Origin: Tomocerus qinae
Taxonomy: Eukaryota > Arthropoda > Collembola > Entomobryomorpha > Tomoceridae
NCBI GenBank assembly: GCA_020055645.1
Contig: CM034546.1
Location: 20,770,001-20,834,000, forward strand
Direction of reading: 5' to 3'
Length of the DNA stretch: 64,000 nucleotides
The position numbers were made by a program, and so were the translations under genes. This document shows, piece by piece, positions 38,085-47,909 of this stretch (position 1 is the first letter of the stretch; each line of letters starts with the position of its first letter). The notes under the pieces are model-generated. The model saw nothing but the letters and a program-made list of their open reading frames with translations, was not told the DNA's origin and did not search any database.

Positions 38085-39460
38085 GTGTAAGGACGATCCA
38101 CATGTGACGTCTGCGATTTTTGGCCCTTTTTTAGACCCCGCCTCTCCGTATAGTCTGCCAACGTCTGTTTTTGAACACCCCCTTCTCCCCTAATGACGTC
38201 TGCAAATATGCAAAATGTAATTACACAAATAAGCAACTTTATTCATTTGCGTCTTATAAATTTATTCAATGGTGTCGTGTATGAATTTAAGAGATGTGTA
38301 TGAAAAAAAATTTGTAATTCGATATTGGATCTTAACTAATGATAACCTATTCAGATAGGGGAATGTAAAAAACAGTTTCTTTCCGATTTTTGATACACCG
38401 CCCCCTTCCCTCAGGACACACCCCCCGAAGGTCGCAAAGCATATACAAAAATTCTCAGAAACTACTCGACCGATTTGGATGAAATTTTTTTAAAATTGAA
38501 TAAGACAATATTTGCCCCAGGGGTTCTGCAATTCGTTTCAAAATTCAAACTCCATCATTCAAAATAAATTTCAAAATTTTGAAAAAAGTCGTTTTTTTGA
38601 AATTTATTGCTTATAGACCAAATCTTACTGTAATAGCTATACAAACAGGCAGTTATCATATTACATCAATTTGACCTCTAAAAATGTCAAAGGTCAACTT
38701 TTAGAAACGCTTCAATATATTTTGTGTGACCTATCAATCAGCATCTAAATAACTCGAGCAGAACGATTATGATGTAAACTGACACAAATTTTGTACCAGT
38801 AATAGGTCAAAGATCAATTTGGGACAATGTTATTTTTGCTATTTTATAGAAATTGACCTTTGATCTAAAACTGGTACAAAATTCGAGTCATTTTACATCA
38901 TAATCGTTCTGCTCGAGTTATGTAGACGTTGATTGATATGTCACACAAGATATATAGGAGCGTTTCAAAAAGTTGACCTTTGACATTTTCAAAGGTCAAA
39001 TTGATGTTATATGAAAACTGGCTGTTTCTTTAGCTATTACAGTAAGATTTGCTTTATATACGGTAAATTTCAAAAAAACGACTTTTTTCAAAATTTTGAA
39101 ATTTATTTTGAATGATGGAGTTTGAATTTTGAAACGAATTGCAGAACCCCTGGGGCAAATATTGTCTTATTTAATTTAAAAAAAATTTCATTCAAATCGG
39201 TCGAGTAGTTTCTGAGAATTTTTGTATATGCTTTGCGACCTTCGGGGGGTGTGCCCTGAGGGAAGGGGGCGGTGTATCAAAAATCGGAAAGAAACTGTTT
39301 TTTACATTCCCCTATCTGAATAGGTTATCATTAGTTAAGATCCAATATCGAATTACAAATTTTTTTTCATACACATCTCTTAAATTCATACACTGTCACT
39401 AACTAATCATTCCCACCCCCACCCCCCAAATCGCAGACATCATATGTGGATTGTATCTTA
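38085..39460. mobile_element. 1.4-kb foldback element with ~550-bp nearly perfect arms
   Basis: The arm from about 38,275 to 38,835 (with 'aatatttgccccaggggttc', 'cgaccgatttggatgaaatt', 'tgacctctaaaaatgtcaaa') is mirrored at about 38,845-39,395. Outer ends 'ccacatgtgacgtctgcgat' (near 38,098) and 'atcgcagacatcatatgtgg' (near 39,431) also pair; the left side has about 150 extra bases between the outer and inner arms. The centre is short, so a transcript would fold into one long hairpin. No ORF of note. Confidence 0.9.
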
Positions 39461-39937
39461 AGGGTTAAAGAAGGGAAAAAAATGAAAAGTTTTTACAATG
39501 TCGTACCTAGGCAGCTTTTTTGCAAAAAGGCTATTTTGGTTCCTTGGTTCGAATTAAATTTTTAATGCAGTATTTGTCCTATGTAAGTAAAAAGGCTGGG
39601 TATATGTAAAGCGACTTTGGCAGGTATGCATGCGATTCTTAAAGTTGTAATGCTGTTGGTACCTAATTTGCAAGTAGCTTCAGGAAACCTGGACGAATTT
39701 ACATTTACCATGTGTATAGTAATAGAAACTTTAATACTGACAACTGTAAAATGTCCTTGGACTCCACTACTGTAAGTATACCTACTTAGTATTGCATTTG
39801 CTAAACTTTCTGCATAAAACCGTCAACGCTTATGTATAATAAGCCAGCTCAAATATTTAGGGGTAGGCTTGGTAGGCACAGGTCTTATGGAGTTCATGCA
39901 CCGACAGATCTGAATAGGATTAAAATATGTTGTAGCC
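39461..39937. other. Spacer before duplicated locus copy B
   Basis: No feature recognised. The right end overlaps the 3' side of the copy B coding exon. Confidence 0.45.
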
Positions 39938-40249
39938 CTATTTTTTCTGAGCAAAAGTCATTATTGTCGAAATCCAACATGGGCAACCGTTCTCGAGATA
40001 TCTATGGTCAAAAACTGTCATGTTTAACGTTAGGGGAGCAATCAGGCAGCCGAAACCCGCAGATTTATTAGCTGTTGGCAGGTTGCGAGAGCCCAAAGAG
40101 TCCCAACTCTCTTCAGGCGTTGTTTTCAAATATTTGCAGACGGCTTCGGCTATCCAAAGCGGTACCACAGGGTTGTGAAACATTTTCCTGTTCTTCCTCC
40201 TACTGTTCATCGTCTTGAACAGCGCGCAGCACCAGTCAGTTATTAGCAT
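39938..40249 (-). pseudogene. Unrecognised duplicated gene, copy B (exon)
   Basis: The start MLITDWCCALFKTMN lies just after an acceptor-like 'taattttag'. The protein then follows copy A (27,195-27,554) through VVPLWIAEAVCKYLKTTPEE, after which the two diverge at about SRNLPTANK and the remaining residues look like chance reading. The matching region upstream carries the same donor-bearing modules (40,372-40,440 and 40,905-41,000). Function unknown. Confidence 0.5.
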
Positions 40250-41056
40250 CCTAAAATTATATATTTATGTAACACTTATTTGAAATACATTATTGCCTTC
40301 TAGACAGAATATAATTAATATATAATTCAAAAAAAGACATCTAACCGTTACTTTTAGAACAATTGATACTCACCTGACTGTATTATGATACAAATAAATA
40401 TGTAAATTCTTGTACGCAAATACAACATTTTTGTACAATTAAGACATTTGAATCAGAATTATATTAATACTCATTTTCTCATTATATTTTATTAGCCAGG
40501 AAATAATAAAGGTTTCTCACAATTAACGAAAGTAGGAATGTTTTCTAGTGAATTTATAGGGCCCACAATTAGTTTATGCTGATATAATATGTAATTAGTA
40601 TATGTATATGCTGCACTGCAGTAGATGTAAATTTAAAGAAGCAATTTTCAGTGCAGTGGTGCACCATATATAGGGAGTGTAGAACTAGAAATACTAAGAA
40701 GTACGCGTACAGACCGGGCTGAACCCGTAAAGGAAACTCGAGCCCGTGTAACTTTCTAATATGTAGGTTTCCTAGGCTATCCTACCAAGATACAGATAGT
40801 CAGGTATTTTTAAGATTATATTATAGAATACATCATGTAAACAATGCTTATAATTATTTGCTACTTTTTGAGCAATTGCTACTAACCTGAGATTTTAACA
40901 TGATGCAATGTTAAATTATTGTACGCAGCTGAACGGTGTGGTCATGTGGTGTAGGACAACAATGGTAAACTAAAAATCTTGAATAAATACAATATTAATT
41001 ATTATTTGTGGCAGTTAGATATAAAAAACAATTTCTAACTCGCAAACACTCGTACA
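40250..41056 (-). repeat. Donor-bearing modules of duplicated locus copy B
   Basis: Two modules match those of copy A: 40,372-40,440 (donor gtgagt) and 40,905-41,000 (donor gttagt). The surrounding segment 'ggcagttagatataaaaaac' also matches copy A at about 30,060. Divergence from copy A is scattered, with small indels. Confidence 0.55.
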
Positions 41057-41122
41057 CAAAAGTGTAAAACCTAAGAGGAGGTAAATTTAGATTCAAGCCT
41101 CCTCTTAGGTTTTACACTCTTG
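41057..41122. mobile_element. 66-bp hAT-like micro-MITE with 8-bp target duplication
   Basis: The 25-base terminal repeats ('caaaagtgtaaaacctaaga' plus 'ggagg', and inverted with one mismatch) leave only 16 bases between them. CTCGTACA flanks both sides (41,049-41,056 and 41,123-41,130). Copy A at about 30,090 has a single, slightly different site and no insertion, which confirms insertion into copy B. Eight-base duplications and CA...TG-type ends suit the hAT superfamily. Confidence 0.85.
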
Positions 41123-41271
41123 CTCGTACAACGATTAACGAAGCAAATGACATCAGCAGTTAACAAAAATGAATTTCGGTGGTTTGAAAAATGCCCTCAT
41201 TTAGCTTCAAGTAAGTTCATTTCTTTCCGTTTAGAAGGCGCTGTTTGTTGTGAAAGTAGGTTTGTGGTGAG

Positions 41272-41275
41272 TTAG
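41272..41275. repeat. Target-site duplication TTAG, left
   Basis: TTAG immediately precedes the left LTR and is repeated immediately after the right LTR at 63,828-63,831. Four to six bases is usual for Ty3-type integrases. Confidence 0.85.
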
Positions 41276-41751
41276 TGTGGATGTGTCGGGTTCGATTTCC
41301 TGAAATTGTCTGTTTAAAGAGGCAAATGAATACGCGAAGGTCGGTTGTTTTTAGTGACACAAAGTCTCTTTTTATTCAAGCTTCTACAAAAGGTAAAGAA
41401 GGAGAGAGATGTAAAGGAATGAGAGGACGACGAAGGACTCCGGTGAGTGTGTGAGTTGTTCACATATTTATCCGTCTCCGTCTTAAGATTCCGTATGTAT
41501 TCGTGTGTGGAGAAAGTTCTTACACACAGAATAGTGTTAGTTGTTGGGAGAGGAGATGAGTGTGACGGGAAGGTGGGAGTCGACGGAGAGCGGAGTCAAC
41601 TCGGTCGGAGGCTGAGTTGGATACGGTCAACGTAGGGTCGGGAGGGTGCCGGATAGATACAAAAGAATAAATTATTGTTACACAATACATACAATTGAAT
41701 AGTCCTTATATCTATAGTTACTGGCTATACTCATATAAATATCCGGCCACA
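41276..41751 (-). repeat. 3' LTR (left)
   Basis: The ends are TGTGG...CCACA. In the sense direction (minus strand) it opens with an AT-rich 'ccggatatttatatgagt', a possible promoter element, and carries AATAAA at 41,376-41,371 near its far end, so this copy would supply the poly(A) site. The only difference from the right LTR is G at 41,288 against T at 63,364. A 62-codon ORF in the LTR has no support. Confidence 0.95.
41371..41376 (-). terminator. LTR polyadenylation signal AATAAA
   Basis: In the sense direction, 'gaataaaaagagactttgtg' lies about 100 bases before the end of the LTR. The same signal is at 63,447-63,452 in the 5' LTR. Confidence 0.6.
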
Positions 41752-41785
41752 AATGCTCCATCCGCCGATTTTGTCGAGTCCCTTC
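41752..41785 (-). other. Candidate polypurine tract region
   Basis: Upstream of the 3' LTR the sense strand reads 'aaaatcggcggatggagcat' and then T before the LTR. The GGCGGATGGAG core is purine-rich but is not flush against the LTR, so this is a weak candidate for plus-strand priming. Confidence 0.4.
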
Positions 41786-42269
41786 GACTAGTACAATACA
41801 TACACACATCGAAATAGAGAATCACCAAGCAAATAATAATTTTGCATATATTTTTTTTGTATTTTTCATGATGCTACATACTAGTATCATACTACACAAT
41901 ACAATTTAAGCTTTTACCATTAAATATTACTGCACGCAGGCAGTATACATACAATTGTTTGTTTTATGTTCACTAGCATATTTTGTATTCTAGTTTCTAA
42001 TGCTTCACACTTAAAGCTTCTATTATATCTAACTGAGTGCACAATTTTCTCAGACATATTATTAGTATTATTGTAACTCAAAGTTGAGTCGGTCTTATTT
42101 TATGTTTTCAAAGGGTACCTACCTCATAAACAATCAGTACATATTATTATTATTGACATTTATAGTATCATACTACCCCAATGAGTTTCCTGCTCTTTGA
42201 ACAGACTCAGTTGCTGTGCAACAATACGGATAAGTATGTATAGGTAAGGATTCTACCGAAATGCAGTTT
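41786..42269. other. Element-internal spacer, no gene seen
   Basis: AT-rich sequence between the 3' LTR and the promoter repeats of the plus-strand cargo gene. No ORF or repeat is recognised. Confidence 0.5.
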
Positions 42270-42274
42270 TAAAT

Positions 42275-42412
42275 TCCTCGACCTTAAGGGATGGTCATAA
42301 ATATAAGGTGCATTGGTCGTAAAAGTCAGTCGCTGCACTCAGTAATCTCCATGACCTTAAAGGACTTTCATAAATACTGAGTACACTGATCGTAAATGTC
42401 AGTCTACTGCAC
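42275..42412 (+). promoter_or_regulatory. Two imperfect ~62-bp tandem repeats upstream of the MATH-BTB gene
   Basis: Both copies (about 42,279-42,340 and 42,351-42,412) share 'gaccttaa', 'tcataaata', 'gtcgtaaaagtcagtc' (second copy 'atcgtaaatgtcagtc') and 'ctgcact'. They lie about 115-250 bases before the TATA box. Spaced repeats at this position suggest binding sites for a regulator; the factor is unknown. Confidence 0.5.
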
Positions 42413-42526
42413 TATGAAATGTTCTCTTTTCTCTCTCTTTCAGTAGAGTGTACAAAATAACATTTCTACTTACAGTGCATTACACTGAAATGATCATGAC
42501 TTTATTTTAATAAGGGCCCACAGAAT

Positions 42527-42534
42527 TATAAATA
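42527..42534 (+). promoter_or_regulatory. TATA box of the MATH-BTB cargo gene
   Basis: TATAAATA, 20 bases before the ATG at 42,554 and 95 before the ATG at 42,629. The spacing favours the second ATG (context aaccATGa), because transcription should begin near 42,555-42,565. Confidence 0.6.
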
Positions 42535-42628
42535 GCGGTAGTAAATAGTAAAAATGAATCAAAGATATTCAAGTCTCCTTCTCTCTCTCACTCTCCAGTT
42601 TTGCGATCGTATCTCTACATTTTTAACC

Positions 42629-43135
42629 ATGAATTCCCGACCTGTTTGTAGTACTACCCGTTTTGAGTCTACTCGGTCCGTTTTTCGATGGAATATCGAA
42701 CAGTACCGCATTTTGTGCCCTAGTATTTGGACTTGGTTTGACGCGTTTATGTCAGACTGTAGTTACCCGGCCGCCGTAGGGACTGCTGAGTCTTCCAAGT
42801 GGAATCTCTTATTGGAAGGTGACAAGAATTACTTAAATTTCTGGCTACGGTTAGAGAAAATTGTGGGAAGTGCTACTGAATTAATGGTTCGATTTTCCTA
42901 TCGTGTTTACGATGATGAGAACGACGTTATTACCTGTGGTGCACACAGAAACTTTGGTGAAATTAAGACTGGAGAAACTAAAGATTTTACTGCCTTTCTA
43001 CCTATGGGTGTTATTAATGGAGCTGAACATCTGTATTTAGCTCATGGAGTTCTTCGATTAGCAGTTTGTGTCGAAATTGCAGGCCGAATTACAACTCGAA
43101 ATGAAGTAGATGGGGAGTTCATTGTGCCTGTGTGA
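42629..43135 (+). CDS. MATH-domain part of a SPOP-like cargo gene
   Basis: The frame is open from 42,554, but the TATA position makes the Met at 42,629 the better start. The reading shows MATH (TRAF-type) hallmarks: VFRWNIEQYRI, then KWNLLLEGDKNYLNFWLRL, RFSYRVYDD, and the closing strand LRLAVCVEIAG. In SPOP-like adaptors this domain binds substrates for CUL3 ligases. The frame ends in TGA at 43,133, and the BTB part follows in the -1 frame, overlapping by a few bases. In the known MATH-BTB arrangement the two are one protein, so the break is a one-base loss, a programmed shift or a sequence error; the overlap is too short to hide an intron. The gene lies antisense to the retroviral genes and was probably captured from a host. 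Confidence 0.75.
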   Translation: MNSRPVCSTTRFESTRSVFRWNIEQYRILCPSIWTWFDAFMSDCSYPAAVGTAESSKWNLLLEGDKNYLNFWLRLEKIVGSATELMVRFSYRVYDDENDVITCGAHRNFGEIKTGETKDFTAFLPMGVINGAEHLYLAHGVLRLAVCVEIAGRITTRNEVDGEFIVPV

Positions 43136-44643
43136 ATGAGCTACAGTGTTCTAGTGTGAGCTCTCACCAGAAACACATGTTATCTCTCTTGGTGAACGCG
43201 AAAGAAACATATTCAGATTTTGAGATTGGAATTACTAACCATGAGGGCCTTTACACAAAGATATCTGTTCACCGTAGTGTTTTGGCTGCGAACAATAAAT
43301 GTTTTGCTGCATTATTCAAAGGTGAATGGAGTGAAGTGAGAGATGGGAAAGTCCCTTTCCGAGGATTTTCGGAGGAGAGCATAGACTATGCTTTGCGTCA
43401 TCTGTACAGTGGAGCAATTGCTCTACCTACTGATAAGGAACATTTAATTGATTTAAGTGCTTTTTGTGATTATTATGGTGTTGTAATATTAAAGGATTGT
43501 TCTTTTCGGCGACTCTCAAATATGCTGAACGAGGACAATGTTGCTCGAATAGCAATTGCTGCTCATTCCTATAATGCAGCTAGTGATGTCAAAAGTAAAA
43601 TTCGCAGATATTTAGCGGATCATATGCATCAATTAGAAAGTAATCCTCGATACATTAAGGAAACTAGGGGACATGCAGACATATTCAGATTTAATACAAA
43701 TGTCTTAGTGGATCCCGAAACAATGTCATATCAACGCGAGCTGGACGGTGTTGTCCGACTAGTTTATAATGTAAATGGTCATCGTTCAAGACGGCCAGTT
43801 CAACCTTGTACTAATGAGGCTGCTTCATGTAGAGATCATATAGTTAAAGACGCTCTTACAGCACAACAACAAAGAGCAAAACTTAATGCTAATAATTATA
43901 ATAGAGTGAATGTCAGTGTTCGTAATATGCCTGTGTGTGTTTGTTATAATTTGGTTAACGATGATAAGGTAATTCTTTGTCGTTATGAAGGCACTTTAGT
44001 GGTTTCTTGCGGACATTTTTTTCATCGCCAGTGTATAGTAAAAGCGATGAGGACTAGAAGTCTTACGGAAACAGAAATTCCTGAGTGTCCTTGCTGTAAA
44101 ATTCCTTTTACAACTATACGAGAGAGTCAGCAATCAAAAGAAATTTTCTGGTCTTTCTCTCCGTCGGATGAATCAGAAAGTATCACTGAGGATATTCAAA
44201 ATATGAGTATTTCGGAGGGTGAGTCGGAAGAATTAGAAGGTAGACCTCCCTCTCCATCTCCGGGACCAAGTAATGTTATACCTACTCGTCCTACACCTGT
44301 TACTCGTGCACCTCTGAGACGTCCTGCTACAAATATCTCGTCAACTGAGCTAACAGTCAATAAATGTTCTGACTGTGGTATTGTGTTTTCTTCGACTGGT
44401 AGTGGTAAATTAAAATACCTTTATCATCTACGAAAGCATATTAAATCATTCAAGTGTGAGATTTGTGACGCTGTATTTGCTACTTCTACTCACCTCACAC
44501 GACATAAAAGTACACATCGGCCAAAGACTAATACAAACTCAACTCATTCGTGTGCATTATGTCCTAAGACTTATGATAGCTGGAATTCATTCAAGTCTCA
44601 TATGGGGCGCAAACATGGGGTGAGTGTGAGTCTCCCTAAGTAA
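43132..44643 (+). CDS. BTB-RING-C2H2 part of the SPOP-like cargo gene
   Basis: Frame open from 43,105; the first in-frame ATG is at 43,177. A BTB domain covers about residues 27-130 (YSDFEIGI, VHRSVLAANNKCFAALFKGE, IDYALRHLYSGAI), followed by a BACK-like helical stretch (LSNMLNEDNVARIAIAAHSY). A RING-type domain at about 270-330 has CVCYN, SCGHFFHRQC and CPCCKIPF. A Ser/Pro-rich acidic linker follows, then three C2H2-type zinc fingers (CSDCGIVF, CEICDAVF, CALCPKTY) to the end. BTB recruits CUL3, and RING could recruit E2 directly, so the product may be a self-contained ubiquitin ligase that also binds DNA or RNA. I know of no standard family with MATH, BTB, RING and C2H2 together. Coding quality is good; only the junction with the MATH part is broken. 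Confidence 0.8.
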   Translation: MNELQCSSVSSHQKHMLSLLVNAKETYSDFEIGITNHEGLYTKISVHRSVLAANNKCFAALFKGEWSEVRDGKVPFRGFSEESIDYALRHLYSGAIALPTDKEHLIDLSAFCDYYGVVILKDCSFRRLSNMLNEDNVARIAIAAHSYNAASDVKSKIRRYLADHMHQLESNPRYIKETRGHADIFRFNTNVLVDPETMSYQRELDGVVRLVYNVNGHRSRRPVQPCTNEAASCRDHIVKDALTAQQQRAKLNANNYNRVNVSVRNMPVCVCYNLVNDDKVILCRYEGTLVVSCGHFFHRQCIVKAMRTRSLTETEIPECPCCKIPFTTIRESQQSKEIFWSFSPSDESESITEDIQNMSISEGESEELEGRPPSPSPGPSNVIPTRPTPVTRAPLRRPATNISSTELTVNKCSDCGIVFSSTGSGKLKYLYHLRKHIKSFKCEICDAVFATSTHLTRHKSTHRPKTNTNSTHSCALCPKTYDSWNSFKSHMGRKHGVSVSLPK

Positions 44644-45196
44644 CTATCACTCAGCACAACTCTACTCTACTCCTAACTCCACATTGCATCCCGAAACCAA
44701 AATGCATCTGAAGTCCAATATGCATCTGGAGTCCTATTTGCATCTGAGTCCAAAATGCATCTGGAGTCCTATTTGCATCTGTATATTAAGACTCAACCAT
44801 ACCATTATTAACCATGTACTATTTATATGACTCAGTGGCTTACTCTTTCGTCTAAAAGTGCATTTCATTCAGTCTCCCCAGCCTATGTATGATGTAAATA
44901 CTAAATATTTTGTTAATTTTACCCCTCCAATATTAATTTAATTATAGTATTTACTTAAATATTTCAAGTATGTATAGTAATTATACTACAATTGTATATT
45001 AACTTACATGTAAATTTTAATAAATAGGTTTTCCTTAATTAAACTACAAACTGTTTCTATATTTGACATACTTATTTACATACATTTGGAATAGGTACCT
45101 ATTAGTACACTGTCATGCATTACTTAATACTTATAGTAACTTACATTTCTAGATAGTAGTAAGGGTGCATAGCAAATCTAAGTGTGGCTCTAAGGT
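44644..45196 (+). other. 3' region of the cargo gene, with short tandem repeats and poly(A) signal
   Basis: At 44,698-44,785 the phrases 'atgcatctggagtcctattt' and 'gcatctgagtccaaa' repeat in a 25-35-base rhythm. AATAAA at 45,019-45,024 is a reasonable poly(A) signal for the plus-strand gene. No other feature. Confidence 0.6.
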
Positions 45197-46095
45197 CAAT
45201 TAATCTTCTAAATCTACATATAGATAGAAGAGATTCAGTTAAATTCTGCTGCTTAAATTCGGTCACTAGGTGAATGGAGCTGAATATAGTGTCCTAGTTT
45301 TCTAATACTTATCTACTCAATTTTTCCATTCTATAATACATACATAGCGTACATATGCATTTCCCTTTTAGCCTAATTAGTATCATAGGTTCTATTAGTA
45401 AATATCTACATTAAAATTAATCTTATAATTAACTTTAATTACTAATTAAACTTATAATTAACTTTTTAATCACTAATTAATTTAATTATATAATATATTA
45501 CAAGTGACTGAGATTAAAGGCACATTTAAGTTGTCCTTACCACAATCTTTTAAGTAATTAAGGCTTCGAGATCACCTTGGTTTTCATGAGGCAGTGTTAT
45601 AGATGTTGAAGAGTTGTCGTGTAGAGTTGTGTAGGTAGGTATATGATTACACATCATATTCCCACTTTATAATTGTCTCGTCAGTTTTCTCTTCTTTTAT
45701 GTGAAGTAGAGATCCTGAAGGTGAATCCCTCTCTTCTTTCACCAGAAGTTGGTCTCCATCCGGATGTGCTCGACGGGTAAACAAGTCATAAATGTTAGCT
45801 GGTTCCACTTGTTGTAGTTTGATAATGGGTGGAACACAGGAAGGATCGTCTTCACACTTTAGTGACTTTTCCAGAGTCACTGTTGATAGAGTTTTTAGTT
45901 GGTTTGTTCTCATACAACTTTTGACACTCGATATAACATTTTTGGTAATTGGATCAAGTTTGATAGTGTATTCAGCCAATTTACAAATGTATTTAGTTAT
46001 CTCTAGTCGTTTTTGACTAAAAGATGTTGCACTCGTACACAACTTAGTTTGAATGTTAAAACACTCACTTTCAGATAGGAAAGAGTTTTCCTTGT
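45197..46095. repeat. 899-bp direct repeat, copy 1
   Basis: Apparently identical to 47,910-48,808 (offset 2713; I found no difference by eye). It covers the last ~150 codons of P3 and its 3' flank. Its left edge is continuous with the P3 3' flank and its right edge meets the Penelope-like fragment. Confidence 0.92.
45647..46095 (-). pseudogene. Detached C-terminal fragment of P3
   Basis: Codes the same residues as the end of P3 (from about KENSFLSESEC to KWEYDV), but the N-terminal 220 or so residues are missing, cut off by the inserted sequence that starts at 46,096. It results from the 899-bp duplication; there is no start codon of its own beyond a non-ATG. Confidence 0.9.
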
Positions 46096-47909
46096 AGTAG
46101 TCCAGTGTAACGTCCAATTAGTAGTACATTATTTACTATTAATAGAAATGTAAGTAAACTAGTTGACTTGTTTTTACAGCCAGTCATGAATCAAATACCA
46201 GATATTATATTGGACTCCACCCATCTATTAATACTTCTTAATAATGTAAAATTAGATCCTAAACGTAAATATAAGTTATTAACTGTAGATGTTGTGTCAT
46301 TATATACTAATCTTAAACTCTCTGCTTGCAAGAGACATTGCAGTAATATGTATGATGAGTATAAAAACAATCTAGATTTACCATTTCTGATGACTACAAC
46401 ACAATTTAAAACATTGTTAGATTTATGTTTAGATTACAGTTATGTAGAATACAATAATCAATATTTTTTCCAACATAAAGGGATTCAAATGGGTGGAGCC
46501 GCTTCAGTGTCTATTAGTAATATAACTTGTTACAAAGAATTATTGCCTATATTTAATGACACGGAAGAATTTGTATTTCACAAGCGTTTTATCGATGATA
46601 TTTTCATAATACTGGATGTTACTAATATTAATAATTTAAAATCATGGTTAGATGAAAAATTTAAACATCAATTTCTAGATTTTACGTTCGAAAATAATGA
46701 CTCATGTATATCTTTCCTTGATTTAGAAATTATGTTAAATGATAAGAACGAGATCAGTACGAAACTATACCGTAAACCGATGTCAAAATCTCAACCCTTA
46801 CACTATTACTCTAATCATCGAAAATGTCTTTTAAACTCTATTCCATATGCTCAAGGGTTACGAGTTATTCGTTCCTTCACAAACCTTTCCGAAATGCAAA
46901 TTGAGTTAGACTCTGTAATACATACTTTTAAATTACGAATGTATCCTGAGAAATTGTTAATTAATGTAATGGAAAAACTTAATTCAATTAATCGTGAATA
47001 TCTTTTAACACCAAGAAAACCATTATTATTAACTAATCTACAATTACACAACCCTGAAATCCTATCCAAATATAATATAAATACTAACTATTTACATAGT
47101 ACTAGTAATGTGACTAATAATACAATTTACTTTGTCATGCCTTTCTACAATTCTATACATAATTATAGTCAATTAATCATCTCCACTGTAAGTAATGAAT
47201 TAAGTAAATGTGATAATACTGATTACAAATCAGCTATTGAATCATTACAATTGGTAATAAGCTTTTCAAAAGTGAATAGTTTAGGTGGTTTTACTAATTA
47301 CAAATTATAATTATTATATTAAGTTATTATACAAGTAAGTATACATGTCTCAATGTAAAAAGCTGTTCTTTACTCAAGTATTGTATCATAACTCCCCACC
47401 TAATTTCTCCAACCTTTGTTTAAGCACTATTACTTAAAAACTGAGCGCTTAGTACTTTACTTTTTGTCAATCAGCCAGACCGTGACTTTGTCGTGACTGA
47501 ATCTTTTAAAAGTCAAAAATATGTAGTTTATTTGCATATAATATTTGTATTACTTGGTAAAAACTGATCTCCCTACTTAACGATTTAAGGTAACTTACTA
47601 ATGGCATACTATAATATTCTCATTAATTCTACATTTAAAAATTATAAATACCAAACATACAATTATGCGTATTTTCTCAATTGTCATTCATAATCATGTT
47701 GTGCCTTATACTCCATAATATAATATAAGATTGTAATTCCTATTTATATTGTAATATAGCCTGATGATGACTCCCGAAATGCATTGCTAATGAAGAAATA
47801 AATGGGATTGATCTCTTTGATATTGGTCGACTAATTCAAGTTATTCTGATTGGAGAGGACTCGATTCATATTTAATTAATAGTTCATCTCATATTGAATC
47901 AATTATACA
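46096..47909 (+). mobile_element. Penelope-like retroelement fragment between the 899-bp repeats
   Basis: This 1,814-bp insert has no similarity to the rest of the giant element. It holds one RT frame (46,168-47,310) and a 600-base tail with 'gcctgatgatgactcccgaa' near 47,760 and 'gaagaaataaatggg' after it, as often found at the ends of Penelope-like elements. 5' truncated. Confidence 0.75.
46168..47310 (+). pseudogene. Penelope-like reverse transcriptase, N-terminally truncated
   Basis: The reading has the Penelope-like order of RT motifs: LLTVDVVSLYTNLKLSACK (motif A region), HKGIQMGGAASVSISN (motif B), KRFIDDIFIIL (motif C with the catalytic DD), ISFLDLEIML and KLYRKPMSKSQPLHYYSNHR. Full proteins of the group have a longer N-terminus and often a C-terminal GIY-YIG nuclease. 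Here the frame begins inside the RT palm, at a 'tttttacag' that resembles a splice acceptor, and no GIY-YIG follows, so it is a fragment. It is unrelated to the Ty3 RT at 57-60 kb and points towards the cargo genes head-on. Confidence 0.82.

Noticed and set aside
41447-41635. 62-codon ORF in each LTR (41,447-41,635 and 63,523-63,711)
   Set aside because: Plus strand, antisense to the element, starts at a non-ATG and its duplication follows simply from LTR identity.
43105-43180. Intron between the MATH and BTB parts
   Set aside because: The frames overlap and any GT...AG pair here would give an intron of under 70 bases that removes conserved BTB-proximal sequence; a one-base shift explains the data better.
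46108-46181. Mini-intron 'gtaagtaaactagttgactt...cag' before the RT frame
   Set aside because: Only about 30 bases, too short for splicing. It may be the 3' end of a real intron whose donor was lost by truncation.
47755-47790. Hammerhead-ribozyme-like string 'cctgatgatgactcccgaaa' in the Penelope-like tail
   Set aside because: The two conserved boxes (CTGATGA and GAAA) are present, but only eight bases lie between them and they cannot form a proper stem II; I also find no convincing stem III and cleavage site. Probably a degenerate or coincidental remnant.
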